Shown one piece after another: positions 24,827 to 34,428 of a DNA stretch of 64,000 bases; position 1 is the first letter of the stretch; the number at the start of each line of letters is the position of its first letter. The position numbers and the translations under genes were made by a program. This DNA comes from Streptomyces cinnabarinus (GTDB lineage Bacteria > Actinomycetota > Actinomycetes > Streptomycetales > Streptomycetaceae), in contig NZ_CP114413.1 in the NCBI RefSeq assembly GCF_027270315.1, positions 930,001 through 994,000 of the forward strand, given 5' to 3'. A model generated the notes under the pieces. That model searched no databases and was not told the DNA's origin. It saw only the letters and a list, made by a program, of their open reading frames with translations.

Positions 24827-27800
24827 TTGACCTCCGTCAGGATCAGGGTGTCCGCGGCCTTCGGCGCCAGCAGGGCGAGCTGGGCGGGGCGGATACCGCG
24901 GAAGACGAACACCGTGCGGCCCTGGGGCAGGCGCCGGGTGACGGTGATGTCGGGGTTGAGGCGCAGGAGTTCGGCGAGCGGGAGGCCGTAGCGGCCGGAG
25001 ATCTCCGACAGCGTCTCGCCGCCCTCGGCGCGGACGGTGTGGACCTTCTCCTCGTACGTCGCCGGGTGCGCCGGGACCGAGGCCCTGGGCGGGCCGGGGT
25101 CGGTGAGGATGCCGGTGAGTTCCTCGGGGGTTGCGGAGGCGGGGACGCCGGTGAAGACGTCGACGTCCACATAGTCGACGCCGGGCACGGAGTGCGCCGT
25201 GGCCAGCACCTCGGAGAGCCGGGCGGGCCGCCCCAACTCGCGTCCCTCGTAACCGAGTCGGCGCAACAGCGCCTGGCGCAGCCGGGGTTCGACGGTCTCC
25301 CAGGCATGGTCCGGGGCCACCTTCACCCGGGCGTCAAGGAGCAGCAGCACCAGCTCGCGGGCGTCCACGCGCACCGGGAGGCCCGGGTCGCCGTACTCGG
25401 TGAGCGCGCCGCGCAGGGCGTCCAGGGTGTCCGAGCCGTCCAGCGGTACGTCGTCGGCACCGGCCACCGTGACGTGCAGGACGCGGCGCCGGCCGTCGAA
25501 GAGTTCGCGCGCGGTGGCCCGGCCGATTCCGGCGCGGGAACGGGCGAAGTCCTCGTAGTCGGCGGGCGACACCAGCCGGTCCAGGGCGGACACGGCGAGC
25601 GGGATCGTGCGCCGGGTGAGCCCGGGTCCGTCCGCGTCCGAACCGCCCTTCGCGGGCAGGGGGTTGGTGACCCGGGTGACGCCGAGCGGCCGGGTGAGCG
25701 GCTGGGTGATCCGGTCGGCGGCGACGTTGGCGGCCTTGCCGGTGCCGAAGCGGTAGCGGGCGCGCACGTTCTCGTGCCCGGAGGGCAGCCGCGCGCCGTG
25801 CACACCGTCGCCGAAGGTCACCGTCGTACGGCCGTCAGCGGTGGAGCCGGTGATGTACACACGCTCGGTGGGACCGCGTCCGGCGAGGCTGTCGACCTCG
25901 TGCCAGCGGACGCCGTCGACCCGGATCTCCAGCACCGCGGTGGCGCCGAGGGGGTTGTCGGCGGCGAGCCAGGTGAGCGGGGACTGCCACAGCGCGAAGG
26001 TCTGGTTCACGCGGTCGGAGTCGCCGCTGCCGATGGCCTCCTCGCGGCTCTCGCCGTGGGTGGCCTCGACGACGTTGCCGAGGATCCGCACGCTGTCCCG
26101 GCGGTAGCGGTGGGCGAGGCGGGTGGTGAGGGTGAGCCGGGTGTGCAGCCGGTCGCCGGGGAGTTGGGGATCGACGGCCGGGTCGGCCGTGGCGACGGTG
26201 ACGGCCTCGGTGGCCGCGACACCTGCCGTGCCGGGGATGTCGCTCCGCTCACCGGTGACGATCAGCGTGCGGCCGGGCCGCAACCCGTCGTACAGTTCGG
26301 CGAGTTCGATCTCGTCGCCGTGCACGTCCTCGCCGAGGGGTTCGTCGGCCAGGCGAAGCGCCTCCCCCGCCGCGTGCACGGTCGTGTCCCGGATGTGCGA
26401 GAGCAGCGCGTCGAACTCGTCCAGCCACGGGTCGGCGAGGGTGAGTTCGGTGCCCCGGCCGGTGATGCCGTAGTTGGTGTACGCCGCCGTACGGGCCGCG
26501 ACCACCTGCGTGGTGACGAAGGCCAGCTTGGCGTCACCGGGTACGCCCTTGCCCTTCGCCGGGCGCTGGATCGCCACCCAGCTACCGACGGTGATCCCGG
26601 CGTGCACGGTGTCGAGCTGGAGGATCCGGCGGTTGACGGGTTCCGGCTTGGAGGCGATGACGACCTCGACGTTGGGCTCGGTGCTGCCCACCGTGTACCG
26701 AACGCTGACCTCGTAGTCGCCGTGCGTGAACTGCTCGTCGGCGCCAGGGCGTACGGGGATCTGCTGGGCGGTGCCGTTGTGGATACCGACCTGGATCACC
26801 CCGTCCTCACCGGGACGGGACACGAACAAGGTCCGCTCGGGCAGCCCCGAGTGGAAGCGGGCCGTGACCCCCGGCTCCTGGGAGTCGGCGGGCCTGCGGT
26901 TCAGCCAGTTCAGATCCCGGTCCTGCCCGGAGCGAACGGACAGCTCGACCTGCCCGGCGCCGAGCGGGAACCGCACCGGCTGGGCAACCGGCAGATTCTC
27001 GCTGCGCTGGTCCGATCCGCTGCCCTCGACGTACTGGAATTCGGCCCGCACCGGCACCTTGCCCGCCGGATCGAACACGACGCGCATGCTCGCCAACACG
27101 GCCCCGGTGAGCGGCCAGTCGGCGGTACGGATGACCCGCCCCCGCTCGTCCTGAACGGGCTTGAGCGGCGCCGTGGCCCCGAAGGGGGCGGCGGTGACAC
27201 GCAGGGCGAGGAGTTCGCGGAGGAGGTTGGGGGTGGTGGGGGAGGCGGCCTTGCGCAGGGCGGCGTGCAGCGTGGGGTGCAGCGCAGCGAGGAGCCCGAC
27301 GGGGTCGGCACCGGGACGGGCGGGGCTGGAGGAACCAGGGGTAGCACGAAGGGCGGGGAGAAGGGCGCTGAGCGCCTGATAGGCAGCGGCCCGCGAATCT
27401 CCCTCCAGGTGCGCGGGGCGTGACATTGTGCGGCTCCGCCGCGCGGGCGCGACCAGCCCCCGCGGCGCCGCAGACGAATCACTCTGCGCAGGCGCCAACT
27501 CAAGCGCCCGCTCACCGAGTTCCGCAAGCACCGCTTCCAACTGCTCGAACCAGGCGGCCACCTCCTCATGAGGAGCCGCCAACACCTGAGCCTCACCCAA
27601 CCGTGCAACAGGCTCGACAAGCCGAGCCGCAAGCCCCTCAGGACTGGTGACCCCGTCCAGGTCACCCCGCAGGGGCGCCAGCACCTGATCCTCGAAGTCC
27701 TCGATCAGCCGACTGACCGGACGCCCCTCATCCGCGATCCGCCGCCGCACTTCATCGACGAGTTCCTTCAAGGTAGGCGGAGGAGACTTCGGCAGAGAGA

Positions 27801-28536
27801 TCGCCGTGATCTCGTCGTCCCGGTCCACCCGCGCCTTCGCGACCGGAAGCAACACCCGCTCCCCGCCCGCCTGCTCCCCGAAGACGAAGAGCAACTGATC
27901 CCCGGCCTGCAGGGAGTTCGCGGTCCCCTCGACGAAGATCTCGGACCGCCGCTCCAGATCAGAGGGCGACAGCGGCGACGGCCGACGGCGACGCACCTTC
28001 AGCTCGTTGAAGTCCCAGCGAGCCGTGAGGTCACGGCTGGTCTCGAAGGTCTGGGACTGCTCGTCGGCGGACGCGGGAACACTGTGGCTCCGGGCCCCGC
28101 GCGGAATGACAACCGGCAGCGCCTCGGCACGAGCGTCTCGTTCCAGCGTGTACGCCAGATACGTGTCCGCGGCCACCCCGGGCCGCGCCCGGTGCCCGAC
28201 GAGCCGCCCGAGCAGCGCCAGCGAACGGTGCTCGTTCGCCGTACGGAGATACGCCTCGTCGGCGATCCGCTCGGAGTGGAAGGTGAGCAGGTCACCGAGG
28301 ACCGCGGTGGCGTCGAGCAGGCCGATCGCCGGGTCATCGGGGGTGCGCACGGTGAGCCCGTCGAGCGCGGGGTACGCCGGTGAGGCAAGGCGGTCGAGGA
28401 GGGCGGTCAGGAAGGAGCCGTAGTCGCCGACGCGGTAGTCGAGCGCGGTGCGGCCGGGCGGGTTGTGGAGCGGGGCGGGGGCAAGGCGCTCGTCGTGGCC
28501 GCCGCACGCGCCGCCGCAGGAACAGGCCTGGCTCAT
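24823..28536 (-). CDS. Large eCIS baseplate protein (Afp12/Pvc12-like) with C-terminal LysM
   Basis: 1237 residues. It starts with a Cys-rich tip (QACSCGGACGG) and the putative baseplate assembly opening (GRTALDYRVGDYGSFLTALLDRLASPAYPALDGLTVRTPDDPAIGLLDA). The second half carries the gpJ-like core (LTRRTIPLAVSALDRLVSPADYEDFARSRAGIGRA ... VDVDVFTG). The last ~60 residues hold a LysM-like module (VHTVRAEGGETLSEISGRYGLPLAELLRLNPDIT). The equivalent in Afp/PVC particles forms baseplate wedges; the LysM may bind glycan or scaffold assembly. It is coupled to the next baseplate gene by ATGA at 28533-28536. Confidence 0.88.
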   Translation of the reverse strand: MSQACSCGGACGGHDERLAPAPLHNPPGRTALDYRVGDYGSFLTALLDRLASPAYPALDGLTVRTPDDPAIGLLDATAVLGDLLTFHSERIADEAYLRTANEHRSLALLGRLVGHRARPGVAADTYLAYTLERDARAEALPVVIPRGARSHSVPASADEQSQTFETSRDLTARWDFNELKVRRRRPSPLSPSDLERRSEIFVEGTANSLQAGDQLLFVFGEQAGGERVLLPVAKARVDRDDEITAISLPKSPPPTLKELVDEVRRRIADEGRPVSRLIEDFEDQVLAPLRGDLDGVTSPEGLAARLVEPVARLGEAQVLAAPHEEVAAWFEQLEAVLAELGERALELAPAQSDSSAAPRGLVAPARRSRTMSRPAHLEGDSRAAAYQALSALLPALRATPGSSSPARPGADPVGLLAALHPTLHAALRKAASPTTPNLLRELLALRVTAAPFGATAPLKPVQDERGRVIRTADWPLTGAVLASMRVVFDPAGKVPVRAEFQYVEGSGSDQRSENLPVAQPVRFPLGAGQVELSVRSGQDRDLNWLNRRPADSQEPGVTARFHSGLPERTLFVSRPGEDGVIQVGIHNGTAQQIPVRPGADEQFTHGDYEVSVRYTVGSTEPNVEVVIASKPEPVNRRILQLDTVHAGITVGSWVAIQRPAKGKGVPGDAKLAFVTTQVVAARTAAYTNYGITGRGTELTLADPWLDEFDALLSHIRDTTVHAAGEALRLADEPLGEDVHGDEIELAELYDGLRPGRTLIVTGERSDIPGTAGVAATEAVTVATADPAVDPQLPGDRLHTRLTLTTRLAHRYRRDSVRILGNVVEATHGESREEAIGSGDSDRVNQTFALWQSPLTWLAADNPLGATAVLEIRVDGVRWHEVDSLAGRGPTERVYITGSTADGRTTVTFGDGVHGARLPSGHENVRARYRFGTGKAANVAADRITQPLTRPLGVTRVTNPLPAKGGSDADGPGLTRRTIPLAVSALDRLVSPADYEDFARSRAGIGRATARELFDGRRRVLHVTVAGADDVPLDGSDTLDALRGALTEYGDPGLPVRVDARELVLLLLDARVKVAPDHAWETVEPRLRQALLRRLGYEGRELGRPARLSEVLATAHSVPGVDYVDVDVFTGVPASATPEELTGILTDPGPPRASVPAHPATYEEKVHTVRAEGGETLSEISGRYGLPLAELLRLNPDITVTRRLPQGRTVFVFRGIRPAQLALLAPKAADTLILTEVK

Positions 28537-31500
28537 CGGGCGCCTCCCAGGGATATCGCCAGTCGGCCGTTCTCGGGCCAGTCGGGGTTGTTGTCACAGG
28601 TGGCGATCTCCAGCGGGCCGAGCCGCAGCACACCGTCCTCCCTCTCTCCACGGTCCTGCTCGAACAGCCTTTGCAGCCGGGTCACTTGGACGCTCTCCAC
28701 GCCGGGCACGGCCGCCGCGACGGCGACCAGTCGGCTGAGCCGGACGGGCTCGCCGAAGGTCTGGGTGTCCGGGTGGAAGAAGCCGCCCCGGCCCGCGCCG
28801 AGCACGCGGTACAGCTCGGCCAGGATCTGCCCGTGCTGGTGACCGGGCAGCGCGCACACGGTGAGCGCGATGTCCAGCGGGACGAGCCGGGCGGGGCCGA
28901 CGACGAGGTCGTGGCCGATGCGCCGGTACGCCTCCAGGGCCTGGGTGACCGCGTCGAGCAGTTCCGGTGTCGGCGCGCCGCTGCCGAGGGCGTCGACGGC
29001 GATGTGCGCCTCCTGGACGCTGCCGGTCCAGCGGAGTTCGGCGGCGGCGCGCTGGACGCCGGGCAGGGCGCCGGCGAGGGTCGCGTAGTCCTCGGCGGTG
29101 ACCGCGCGCAGCCGGGTGCGGCGCAGGTCGAGCGGGGCCAACTGGCGCACCTGCTCCAGGGGTTCGGGGTCGCTGCCGCCGGTGGCGGGCAGCGGGTTGC
29201 GGACCACGGCGGCGGGCGGGTGCTCGCAGTCGCGGGCGACGACGAGGTGGTTGATGGCCTCGGCGCCGACATTGCCCGCGGTGCCGCCGCCGAGCCGGTA
29301 CACCGCGGTGAGCCGGGCGCCCGGAGTGGGCCGCGCGCCGTGCCGCCCGTCACCGAAGCGCAGGGCGAGCCGGCCGTCGTCCTCCAACTCCCCGACGAAG
29401 TACCGGTCACGGGACCCGCAGTCGAGCAGGTCACGGCGCGGCCGCCACACCAGGTCCTCCTCGTGCAGCCGTACGGCGGGCAGGGCCTGGCGCGGGTCCT
29501 GGGCGAGCGCGGCGGTCGCGGAGCCGCGCAGCACGGGCTCGCCGGGGTGGAGTCCGGCCGCGTACGACGGACCCCAACTGTGCGCGATCTCCCAGGCGAT
29601 GTGGGCGTCGAGCACGGTTCCGGCGCGGGCGCGGGCGGTGAGGACCTTGACGCGGCGGAGCTTGGTGTCGAGCAACCGGTCGCTGCGGTGCAGGAGTTCG
29701 CGCAGGGCGCGCTCGGGGTGGCGGCGCAGTTCGAGGCGTTCCAGGATCTTCAGGCCGTAGACGACGGTGAGTTCGGTGATCTCCTCCTCGCCGAGGCCGT
29801 CCCGGTCGCGGGCGCTGCGCCACAGCTCGACCAGCCGCTGCCGGATCCGGCCGGGGATGGCGGCGATCCGCTCGGCCTGTCCGGCGGCGATCGTGCCGGG
29901 GTCGGGGAAGGGCACGGCCTGGGCGACGGGGGTACGGCCGAGGAGGGGCCGGAAGCGGGGCCGGATCCCCGGGTAGACGGACTGGGCGAGCAGTCGGCGC
30001 AGGGCTGCGGCCTGGGCGTAGGCGGTGCCGGGGACAACCTGTTCGTGGCGCTGTCCGGCGCGCTGGAGGCCGAGTCCGGCCCGGGTCGTGGGCCGTTCGC
30101 CGACGACGGTGAACAGCTCGCGGATGTCGTCCGGGCGCAACAGCGCACCGGATTCCGTCTGTTCCGTCAGGGAGCTGATGAGCCGGGCGGGCGCGTTGCC
30201 CTCCTCGGGGTCCCAGCAGCCGAAGGCGGGCCGGTCGCAGGGGGCGACCACGGCGGGGTCCTGCGGCACGGTGAAGGTCTCGGGCAGGCCGGTCAGGGTG
30301 CGGCCGTGGTCGACGAGGACGACATTGCCGCGGGCCAGGGTCACGTCCTCGACGGGCAGGCAGCCACGTCCGCCGCGGGTGGTCAGGCAGAGCGGGAAGC
30401 GCAGGGCGTCCTCGGCGGCCCAGGTGACCTCCAGCACGGGCTGGTCCTCGATGCGGTCGACGGCGGGGGTGACGGAGACCAGGCGGACGGCCTGGCGGTG
30501 GGCGGGGTCGGCGTCGCCGGGAGTGCCGGTGCGCGGGCCCTTGACCTCCTCCAGGATCAGTACGTCCCCGGGCCGGAGGTCGAGCCGGCGGTCCCGGCAG
30601 GTCTCCGGGTCGACCCAGTCGTCGCGCAGGGTGGCGGCGGTGGCGCCCTTGGGGAGCGAACACGTCTCCCCTCCCCAGGTCCACAGGCGGATCGCGTTGT
30701 GGGCGACGCGCAGGTCGAGCGGGTCGGCGGTGACGACCGGTTCGAAGACCTCCACCGAGCCGCGCTCCTCGAGGTCGCCGAGGTCGCTCTCGTCGACGAC
30801 GGTGCCGGGCTCGGGGCGGTCGTGCGGGTCGAGGGTGCGTACGTCGACGGAGGCGAAGCGGTAGGTGCCGGGGGCGAGGGTGTGGTCGCCCGCGGTCTCC
30901 ACGGCGACGTAGGCGCGGGCCGCGCAGCCGTCGTGCATCGCGTAGTCGATGAGCCGGACATGGCGGCGTACGGAGACCCGGCGGCGCGCGGTGTCGAGGT
31001 AGGCCTCGGTGGCGACCGCGTCCTGCTGATAGCTGATCAGGTCGCCGGTGTGGGCGAGCAGTTCGACCAGGGTCATGCCGAGGTCGGCCGGGTTGCGTTC
31101 GACCCAGTCGGGGGTGGTGAGCGCGAGCCGGTCCAGCAGGAGCTTGCGGATGGTGTCGTAGTCGCGGGCCGTGTAGTCGATGACGGGCGCCGCCGGGAAG
31201 GCCCCGTCGCCGTGCTCCTCCTCCTTGCAGTCGAAGGGGGTCGGGCAGTCGGGCAGGAAGGTGAACTCAGCGCTGTGATAGCGCTGATCGAAGCCACGGA
31301 AGGGGTCCGTGCCGGGGCGGCCGTAGGGGTCGGCCTCAACGAGGGAGAGCCGGTAGCGGGAGGTGTCCCCGGCGCGGTCGAGGGTGACATGGAGCCGGTC
31401 GTCGAGTTCGGGGTCCTCCTCCCGTTCGACGCTGAGGTCGACGGCGGTGATGCCGGTGATGCGGCGGCCGCCGTCGACGCGGACGTTCTCCGGGCCGAGG

Positions 31501-31613
31501 CCGTGCGGGGCCTTGCCGAGGAAGGTGACGGTGAGCAGCAGCCCGTCGTCGCTGACCTCGACGGCGTCGACTCCGCCCAGTTGGGCGGCGCGCACCTTGG
31601 TACGGCGGCTCAT
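28533..31613 (-). CDS. eCIS baseplate assembly protein (Afp11/Pvc11-like, gpJ/gp6 family)
   Basis: 1026 residues of the putative baseplate assembly family: APVIDYTARDYDTIRKLLLDRLALTTPDWVERNPADLGMTLVELLAHTGDLISYQQDAVATEAYLDTARRR-type core near residues 140-210, and the late SDPEPLEQVRQLAPLDLRRTRLRAVTAEDYATLAGALPGVQRA segment. It forms the wedge part of the injection baseplate with the neighbouring Afp12-like protein. It is joined to the gp25-like gene by ATGA at 31610-31613 and to the following gene by ATGA, so the stoichiometry is probably linked by coupling. Confidence 0.9.
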   Translation of the reverse strand: MSRRTKVRAAQLGGVDAVEVSDDGLLLTVTFLGKAPHGLGPENVRVDGGRRITGITAVDLSVEREEDPELDDRLHVTLDRAGDTSRYRLSLVEADPYGRPGTDPFRGFDQRYHSAEFTFLPDCPTPFDCKEEEHGDGAFPAAPVIDYTARDYDTIRKLLLDRLALTTPDWVERNPADLGMTLVELLAHTGDLISYQQDAVATEAYLDTARRRVSVRRHVRLIDYAMHDGCAARAYVAVETAGDHTLAPGTYRFASVDVRTLDPHDRPEPGTVVDESDLGDLEERGSVEVFEPVVTADPLDLRVAHNAIRLWTWGGETCSLPKGATAATLRDDWVDPETCRDRRLDLRPGDVLILEEVKGPRTGTPGDADPAHRQAVRLVSVTPAVDRIEDQPVLEVTWAAEDALRFPLCLTTRGGRGCLPVEDVTLARGNVVLVDHGRTLTGLPETFTVPQDPAVVAPCDRPAFGCWDPEEGNAPARLISSLTEQTESGALLRPDDIRELFTVVGERPTTRAGLGLQRAGQRHEQVVPGTAYAQAAALRRLLAQSVYPGIRPRFRPLLGRTPVAQAVPFPDPGTIAAGQAERIAAIPGRIRQRLVELWRSARDRDGLGEEEITELTVVYGLKILERLELRRHPERALRELLHRSDRLLDTKLRRVKVLTARARAGTVLDAHIAWEIAHSWGPSYAAGLHPGEPVLRGSATAALAQDPRQALPAVRLHEEDLVWRPRRDLLDCGSRDRYFVGELEDDGRLALRFGDGRHGARPTPGARLTAVYRLGGGTAGNVGAEAINHLVVARDCEHPPAAVVRNPLPATGGSDPEPLEQVRQLAPLDLRRTRLRAVTAEDYATLAGALPGVQRAAAELRWTGSVQEAHIAVDALGSGAPTPELLDAVTQALEAYRRIGHDLVVGPARLVPLDIALTVCALPGHQHGQILAELYRVLGAGRGGFFHPDTQTFGEPVRLSRLVAVAAAVPGVESVQVTRLQRLFEQDRGEREDGVLRLGPLEIATCDNNPDWPENGRLAISLGGAR

Positions 31614-31990
31614 GCGGCGGCCCTCCCTTCGAAGACGTCGTCGCGGCGGGCGCCGGTGGCGCGCAGCGCGTAGGACAGGTGGACGCGGACGGTGTGGTCG
31701 TCGCCGATCACGTCGAGGGCCTCGACGTCGATGAGGTCGCCGAGCCAGCGCTGGAGCGCGGCGTGCACGGACAGTTCGAGGGTGCTGACCAGTTCCGGGC
31801 TGGTGGGCGCGAAGACCAGGTCGAGCAGTCCGCAGCCGAAGTCGGGGCGCATGACGCGCTCGCCGGGGCTGGTGAAGAGGAGTTGCTCGATGAGGTCGTG
31901 GACGTGTTCGCCGTGGGTGGCGTGCGCGGTGCGTCCTCGGCGGTCGGGCCGGAAGGGGAAGGCGATATCGCTGCGGGTGCGTGGGCTCAT
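31610..31990 (-). CDS. gp25/GPW-family baseplate wedge protein (Afp9/Pvc9-like)
   Basis: 126 residues from ATG 31990. The gp25 core is clear: DIAFPFRPDRRGRTA, VHDLIEQLLFTSPGERVMRPDFGCGLLDLVFAP and the closing beta strands. It is one of the most conserved baseplate proteins of contractile tails and initiates sheath attachment. The start ATGA overlaps the stop of the PAAR-like gene (31987). A longer frame to 32062 has no support. Confidence 0.93.
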   Translation of the reverse strand: MSPRTRSDIAFPFRPDRRGRTAHATHGEHVHDLIEQLLFTSPGERVMRPDFGCGLLDLVFAPTSPELVSTLELSVHAALQRWLGDLIDVEALDVIGDDHTVRVHLSYALRATGARRDDVFEGRAAA

Positions 31991-32325
31991 CGGACGGTGA
32001 CCTTTCGCTGCGCGGCCTGGACGACGGGCGGTCCCTGCGGGACGAGGGCCGCGCTCAGGCACTGGGCCGCGGAGGTGTCCAGCAGCACGGGCGCGCCGGC
32101 TACCGTGACGCCGGTGCCGCCGTCGGGGCTGAAGCGCACCGCGACGCAGGGCGTGGGCACGCCGTCCACGGTGTGCGGGCAGCCGGTGACGAGGTAGTGG
32201 TGCGCGGCCGTGACGGCGGCCAGGCCGTCGACGAGCACAGCGGCGGTCGGTGAGGTGGCGGCGCTGGCGCGGCCGCCGTGCGGGCAGCCGATCACGGCTC
32301 CCGCGTCGAGCAGACTCCCGGACAA
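31987..32325 (-). CDS. PAAR-like/DUF4280-type spike tip protein (TTG or internal GTG start)
   Basis: About 112 residues. Repeated short beta segments with Cys/His (GCPHGG, TGCPHTVDG) and VTVAGAPVLLDTSAAQC recall metal-binding PAAR/DUF4280 tip proteins (Afp10-like). It sits between the gpV-like spike and gp25-like genes, the place of the tip in other eCIS loci. The frame begins with a TTG at 32325; a GTG at 32295 with GGGAG before it is an alternative that leaves the protein starting VIGCPHGG. Function rests on context and pattern; no alignment was possible. Confidence 0.6.
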   Translation of the reverse strand: MSGSLLDAGAVIGCPHGGRASAATSPTAAVLVDGLAAVTAAHHYLVTGCPHTVDGVPTPCVAVRFSPDGGTGVTVAGAPVLLDTSAAQCLSAALVPQGPPVVQAAQRKVTVR

Positions 32326-32345
32326 CTTGGTTCGTCCCCCGTCTT

Positions 32346-32882
32346 CTATCGCTTCGAGAGCACGGTCAACTGGCCCTCGTTGATGGTCACTTCACGGCCG
32401 CGCAGGATGACCTCGGCGCCCGCGCCGGTCGCGATGACCACGGCTTCCTGGGTGATACGGATGTACGCGCCACCCTGGGCCTGGAGGAGGATCCCCTGCT
32501 CGGCGCCGGGCGTGTCGTTCATGACGAGCTTGTGGTTCCCCGGTGTCTGCACGACGACCGGCTTGCTGGGTGAGTTCGCCTGGAGCTCGCGGCGCGCGTC
32601 GGGCGGCAGCTCCTCGGCGGCGCCGTACCAACAGCCGGTCCACACCGGGAAGCTGGGGTCGCCCTGCTCGAACTCGACCCAGACGCCGGTGCCGGGCGGC
32701 GGCACCACGAACTGGCCGGCCTCGGGTCCGGTGAACGGCAGACAGGGCAGCGCCCAGGTGGACGGCTCGTCGCCGAGCACGTCCGGGACCTCGACGGTGA
32801 TCCGGCCGATGCGCAGCGGATCGTCGTTGTCGACGACCCGGCCGCGGAACTTGCCGAGGTAGCGATTGCTGGGTGCCGCCAT
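32346..32882 (-). CDS. Spike protein with gp5/gpV-type OB fold (Afp8 C-terminal half-like)
   Basis: 178 residues. KFRGRVVDNDDPLRIGRITVEVPDVLGDEPSTWALPCLPFTGPE...FVVPPPGTGVWVEFEQGDPSFPVWTGCWYG is the gp5 OB domain of baseplate protein V. It is followed by a beta-repeat tail (ILLQAQGGAYIRITQEAVVIATGAGAEVILRG) that would form the needle helix. With the separate hub protein downstream of it in the window it makes a split VgrG-like spike. ATG 32882 has AGGAG upstream. Confidence 0.9.
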   Translation of the reverse strand: MAAPSNRYLGKFRGRVVDNDDPLRIGRITVEVPDVLGDEPSTWALPCLPFTGPEAGQFVVPPPGTGVWVEFEQGDPSFPVWTGCWYGAAEELPPDARRELQANSPSKPVVVQTPGNHKLVMNDTPGAEQGILLQAQGGAYIRITQEAVVIATGAGAEVILRGREVTINEGQLTVLSKR

Positions 32883-32915
32883 GGTGGTGAGCTCCTGAGG
32901 GGTGAATCGAGGGTG

Positions 32916-34055
32916 TTACGGCCGTACGTAGTCGCTGCGGGCCTCCAGGCCCTCGCGGGAGAGCGTGAAGTTCTGCTGGTACGAGCCCGGACGGAGGTTG
33001 TGGGTGACGGACTTGACGTAGTAGTCGCCGTCATAGGCGCGCCCGGCGCCGCGCACACCGACGAGCTGGCGGGGCTGGAGGAGATAGCCGTAACGGTTGA
33101 CGTCGAGGGAGCCGGAACCGGAGACGACGTCGGCGGAGACCGCGGCGCGGGCCAGCAACTCGGCCTCGGCCTGCTCGCGTTGCTGCTTGGCAGTGCCGGA
33201 CAGCGTCCTGCGCTTCAGGGCCGGGGTGGGCCGCCTGCCGAGGGGCGGGCGCAGGGGGCTGATCGACGGCTGCGGGAGCAGCGCGGACTGCCGGGTCTCG
33301 GGGTTCTGCCAGCGAGCCTGCGGTTCCTCGCGGGCGGTGCCGTCGTAGGCGAACGTCAGCTGGTCCACGGTGGAGTGGGCGTCCATGTTGACGTTGAGGG
33401 CGTGCTGGCGGATGCCGAGGCGGACCTCGGGTCCCCAACGGGCCGAGGACTGGCCGGGGTTGGGGCCGGGCTCCAGATAGAAGGTGTAGCCGTTGGCGCG
33501 GGCGAGTTCGGTGACGTACTGGAGATCGGTGCCCGTCTGGTAGTGGACGCGCAGGTCCTGGTGCGGGGGCTGGGCGACCTTCTCGGTGTAGACGTCGGGC
33601 CGGACGCCGTAGTCGGAGTAGCGGCGCAGGATGGCCAGGGCCCGCTCGGAGGGCGGCAGGTTGGGGTAGGAGGCGGTGCGCTCCTCCAGGTCCATCAGGA
33701 GCGTCAGGTCCTCGCCGGTGACGGTGAGGGTGGAGTGTCCCGGACGGTTGCTGGCACCGACCTCGTGGCGGACGATCAGCCCATCGAAGAGCACCTCCGC
33801 GGTGCCTTTCACACTGACCGTGACGATGATCCGCGTCTTCGGGTCGAAGAACCCCTCGGGCAGCAGGCGCCGGCTGATGATGCCGTTCTTGGTGAGGTCG
33901 AAGGCCAGCTGGAAGCCGCTGCGTTCGCCCGCGGTGGCGGTGATCTGGGCGGTGAGCAGCGCCTCGGTGACCTCGGCGGGGACGGGCCGGGCGAGCTTGG
34001 GTCCCATGAGGAGGGTGAGATGGACGGGGCCCTGCCCCACGGGCTGCTCAGACAC
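32916..34055 (-). CDS. Hub protein of gpD/gp27 (VgrG N-terminal, Afp8-like) type
   Basis: 379 residues from GTG 34055, overlapping the previous gene by 8 bp. The order of beta domains (LTLLMGPKLARPVPAEVTEALLTAQITATAGERSGFQLAFDLTK, then FDGLIVRHEVGAS, LTVTGEDLTLLMDLEER, LRVHYQTGTDLQYVTELARANGYTFYLEPG) is that of phage D/gp27 hub proteins. It probably trimerises and links the inner tube to the spike. The C-terminus carries SVTHNLRPGSYQQNFTLSREGL as in the family. Confidence 0.9.
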   Translation of the reverse strand: MSEQPVGQGPVHLTLLMGPKLARPVPAEVTEALLTAQITATAGERSGFQLAFDLTKNGIISRRLLPEGFFDPKTRIIVTVSVKGTAEVLFDGLIVRHEVGASNRPGHSTLTVTGEDLTLLMDLEERTASYPNLPPSERALAILRRYSDYGVRPDVYTEKVAQPPHQDLRVHYQTGTDLQYVTELARANGYTFYLEPGPNPGQSSARWGPEVRLGIRQHALNVNMDAHSTVDQLTFAYDGTAREEPQARWQNPETRQSALLPQPSISPLRPPLGRRPTPALKRRTLSGTAKQQREQAEAELLARAAVSADVVSGSGSLDVNRYGYLLQPRQLVGVRGAGRAYDGDYYVKSVTHNLRPGSYQQNFTLSREGLEARSDYVRP

Positions 34056-34419
34056 GCCGGTCTCCGCGGGGGAATCCGCCGGTCAGCGGGATGCCGATGA
34101 CACGTCCGGGCTCGTCCGTCAGCTCCTCCGGATCGAGTACGGGGTTGGCGTCGGCGATCTGCCACCACTGGGCGGGGTCGCCGAAGTAGCGCTGCCCGAG
34201 CAGATCGGGGCGCTCACCGGCGGCGACGGTGTGACCCACGGTCTCGCCCTCGTCCTGGTCGAGCGGTGGGAGCAACCGGCGCTTGGTGTACCGGACTTCG
34301 GTGCCGTCGGGCCGCCGGTGGATGCCGATCTCGGCATCGTGGTAGCGGCTGGTGCGGGGGTAGGGGTGGGCGCCGGGTATCGCGTCGAAGGCGTTCTCGT
34401 ACGGCTCGGTGTCGGCCAT
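34048..34419 (-). CDS. Small LysM-like eCIS baseplate protein
   Basis: 123 residues. The middle (VGHTVAAGERPDLLGQRYFGDPAQWWQIADANPVLDPEEL) is LysM-like/tail protein X-like: a turn, DLLxxRYFGDPxxWWxIADAN helix and a final RVIGIPL strand. Such LysM proteins link hub and wedges in Afp7-like baseplates or help with the cell wall. ATG 34419 lies 10 bp after the upstream stop. Confidence 0.78.
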   Translation of the reverse strand: MADTEPYENAFDAIPGAHPYPRTSRYHDAEIGIHRRPDGTEVRYTKRRLLPPLDQDEGETVGHTVAAGERPDLLGQRYFGDPAQWWQIADANPVLDPEELTDEPGRVIGIPLTGGFPRGDRRV

Positions 34420-34428
34420 GGGTGCGAC

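Noticed and set aside
25039..27423. 794-residue plus-strand ORF opposite the Afp12-like gene
   Set aside because: Antisense shadow; no known motif and no SD at its start.
28380..31673. 1097-residue plus-strand ORF across the gpJ-like gene
   Set aside because: Antisense shadow with Gly/Val/Glu/Asp-rich composition; its frame crosses the real gene borders.
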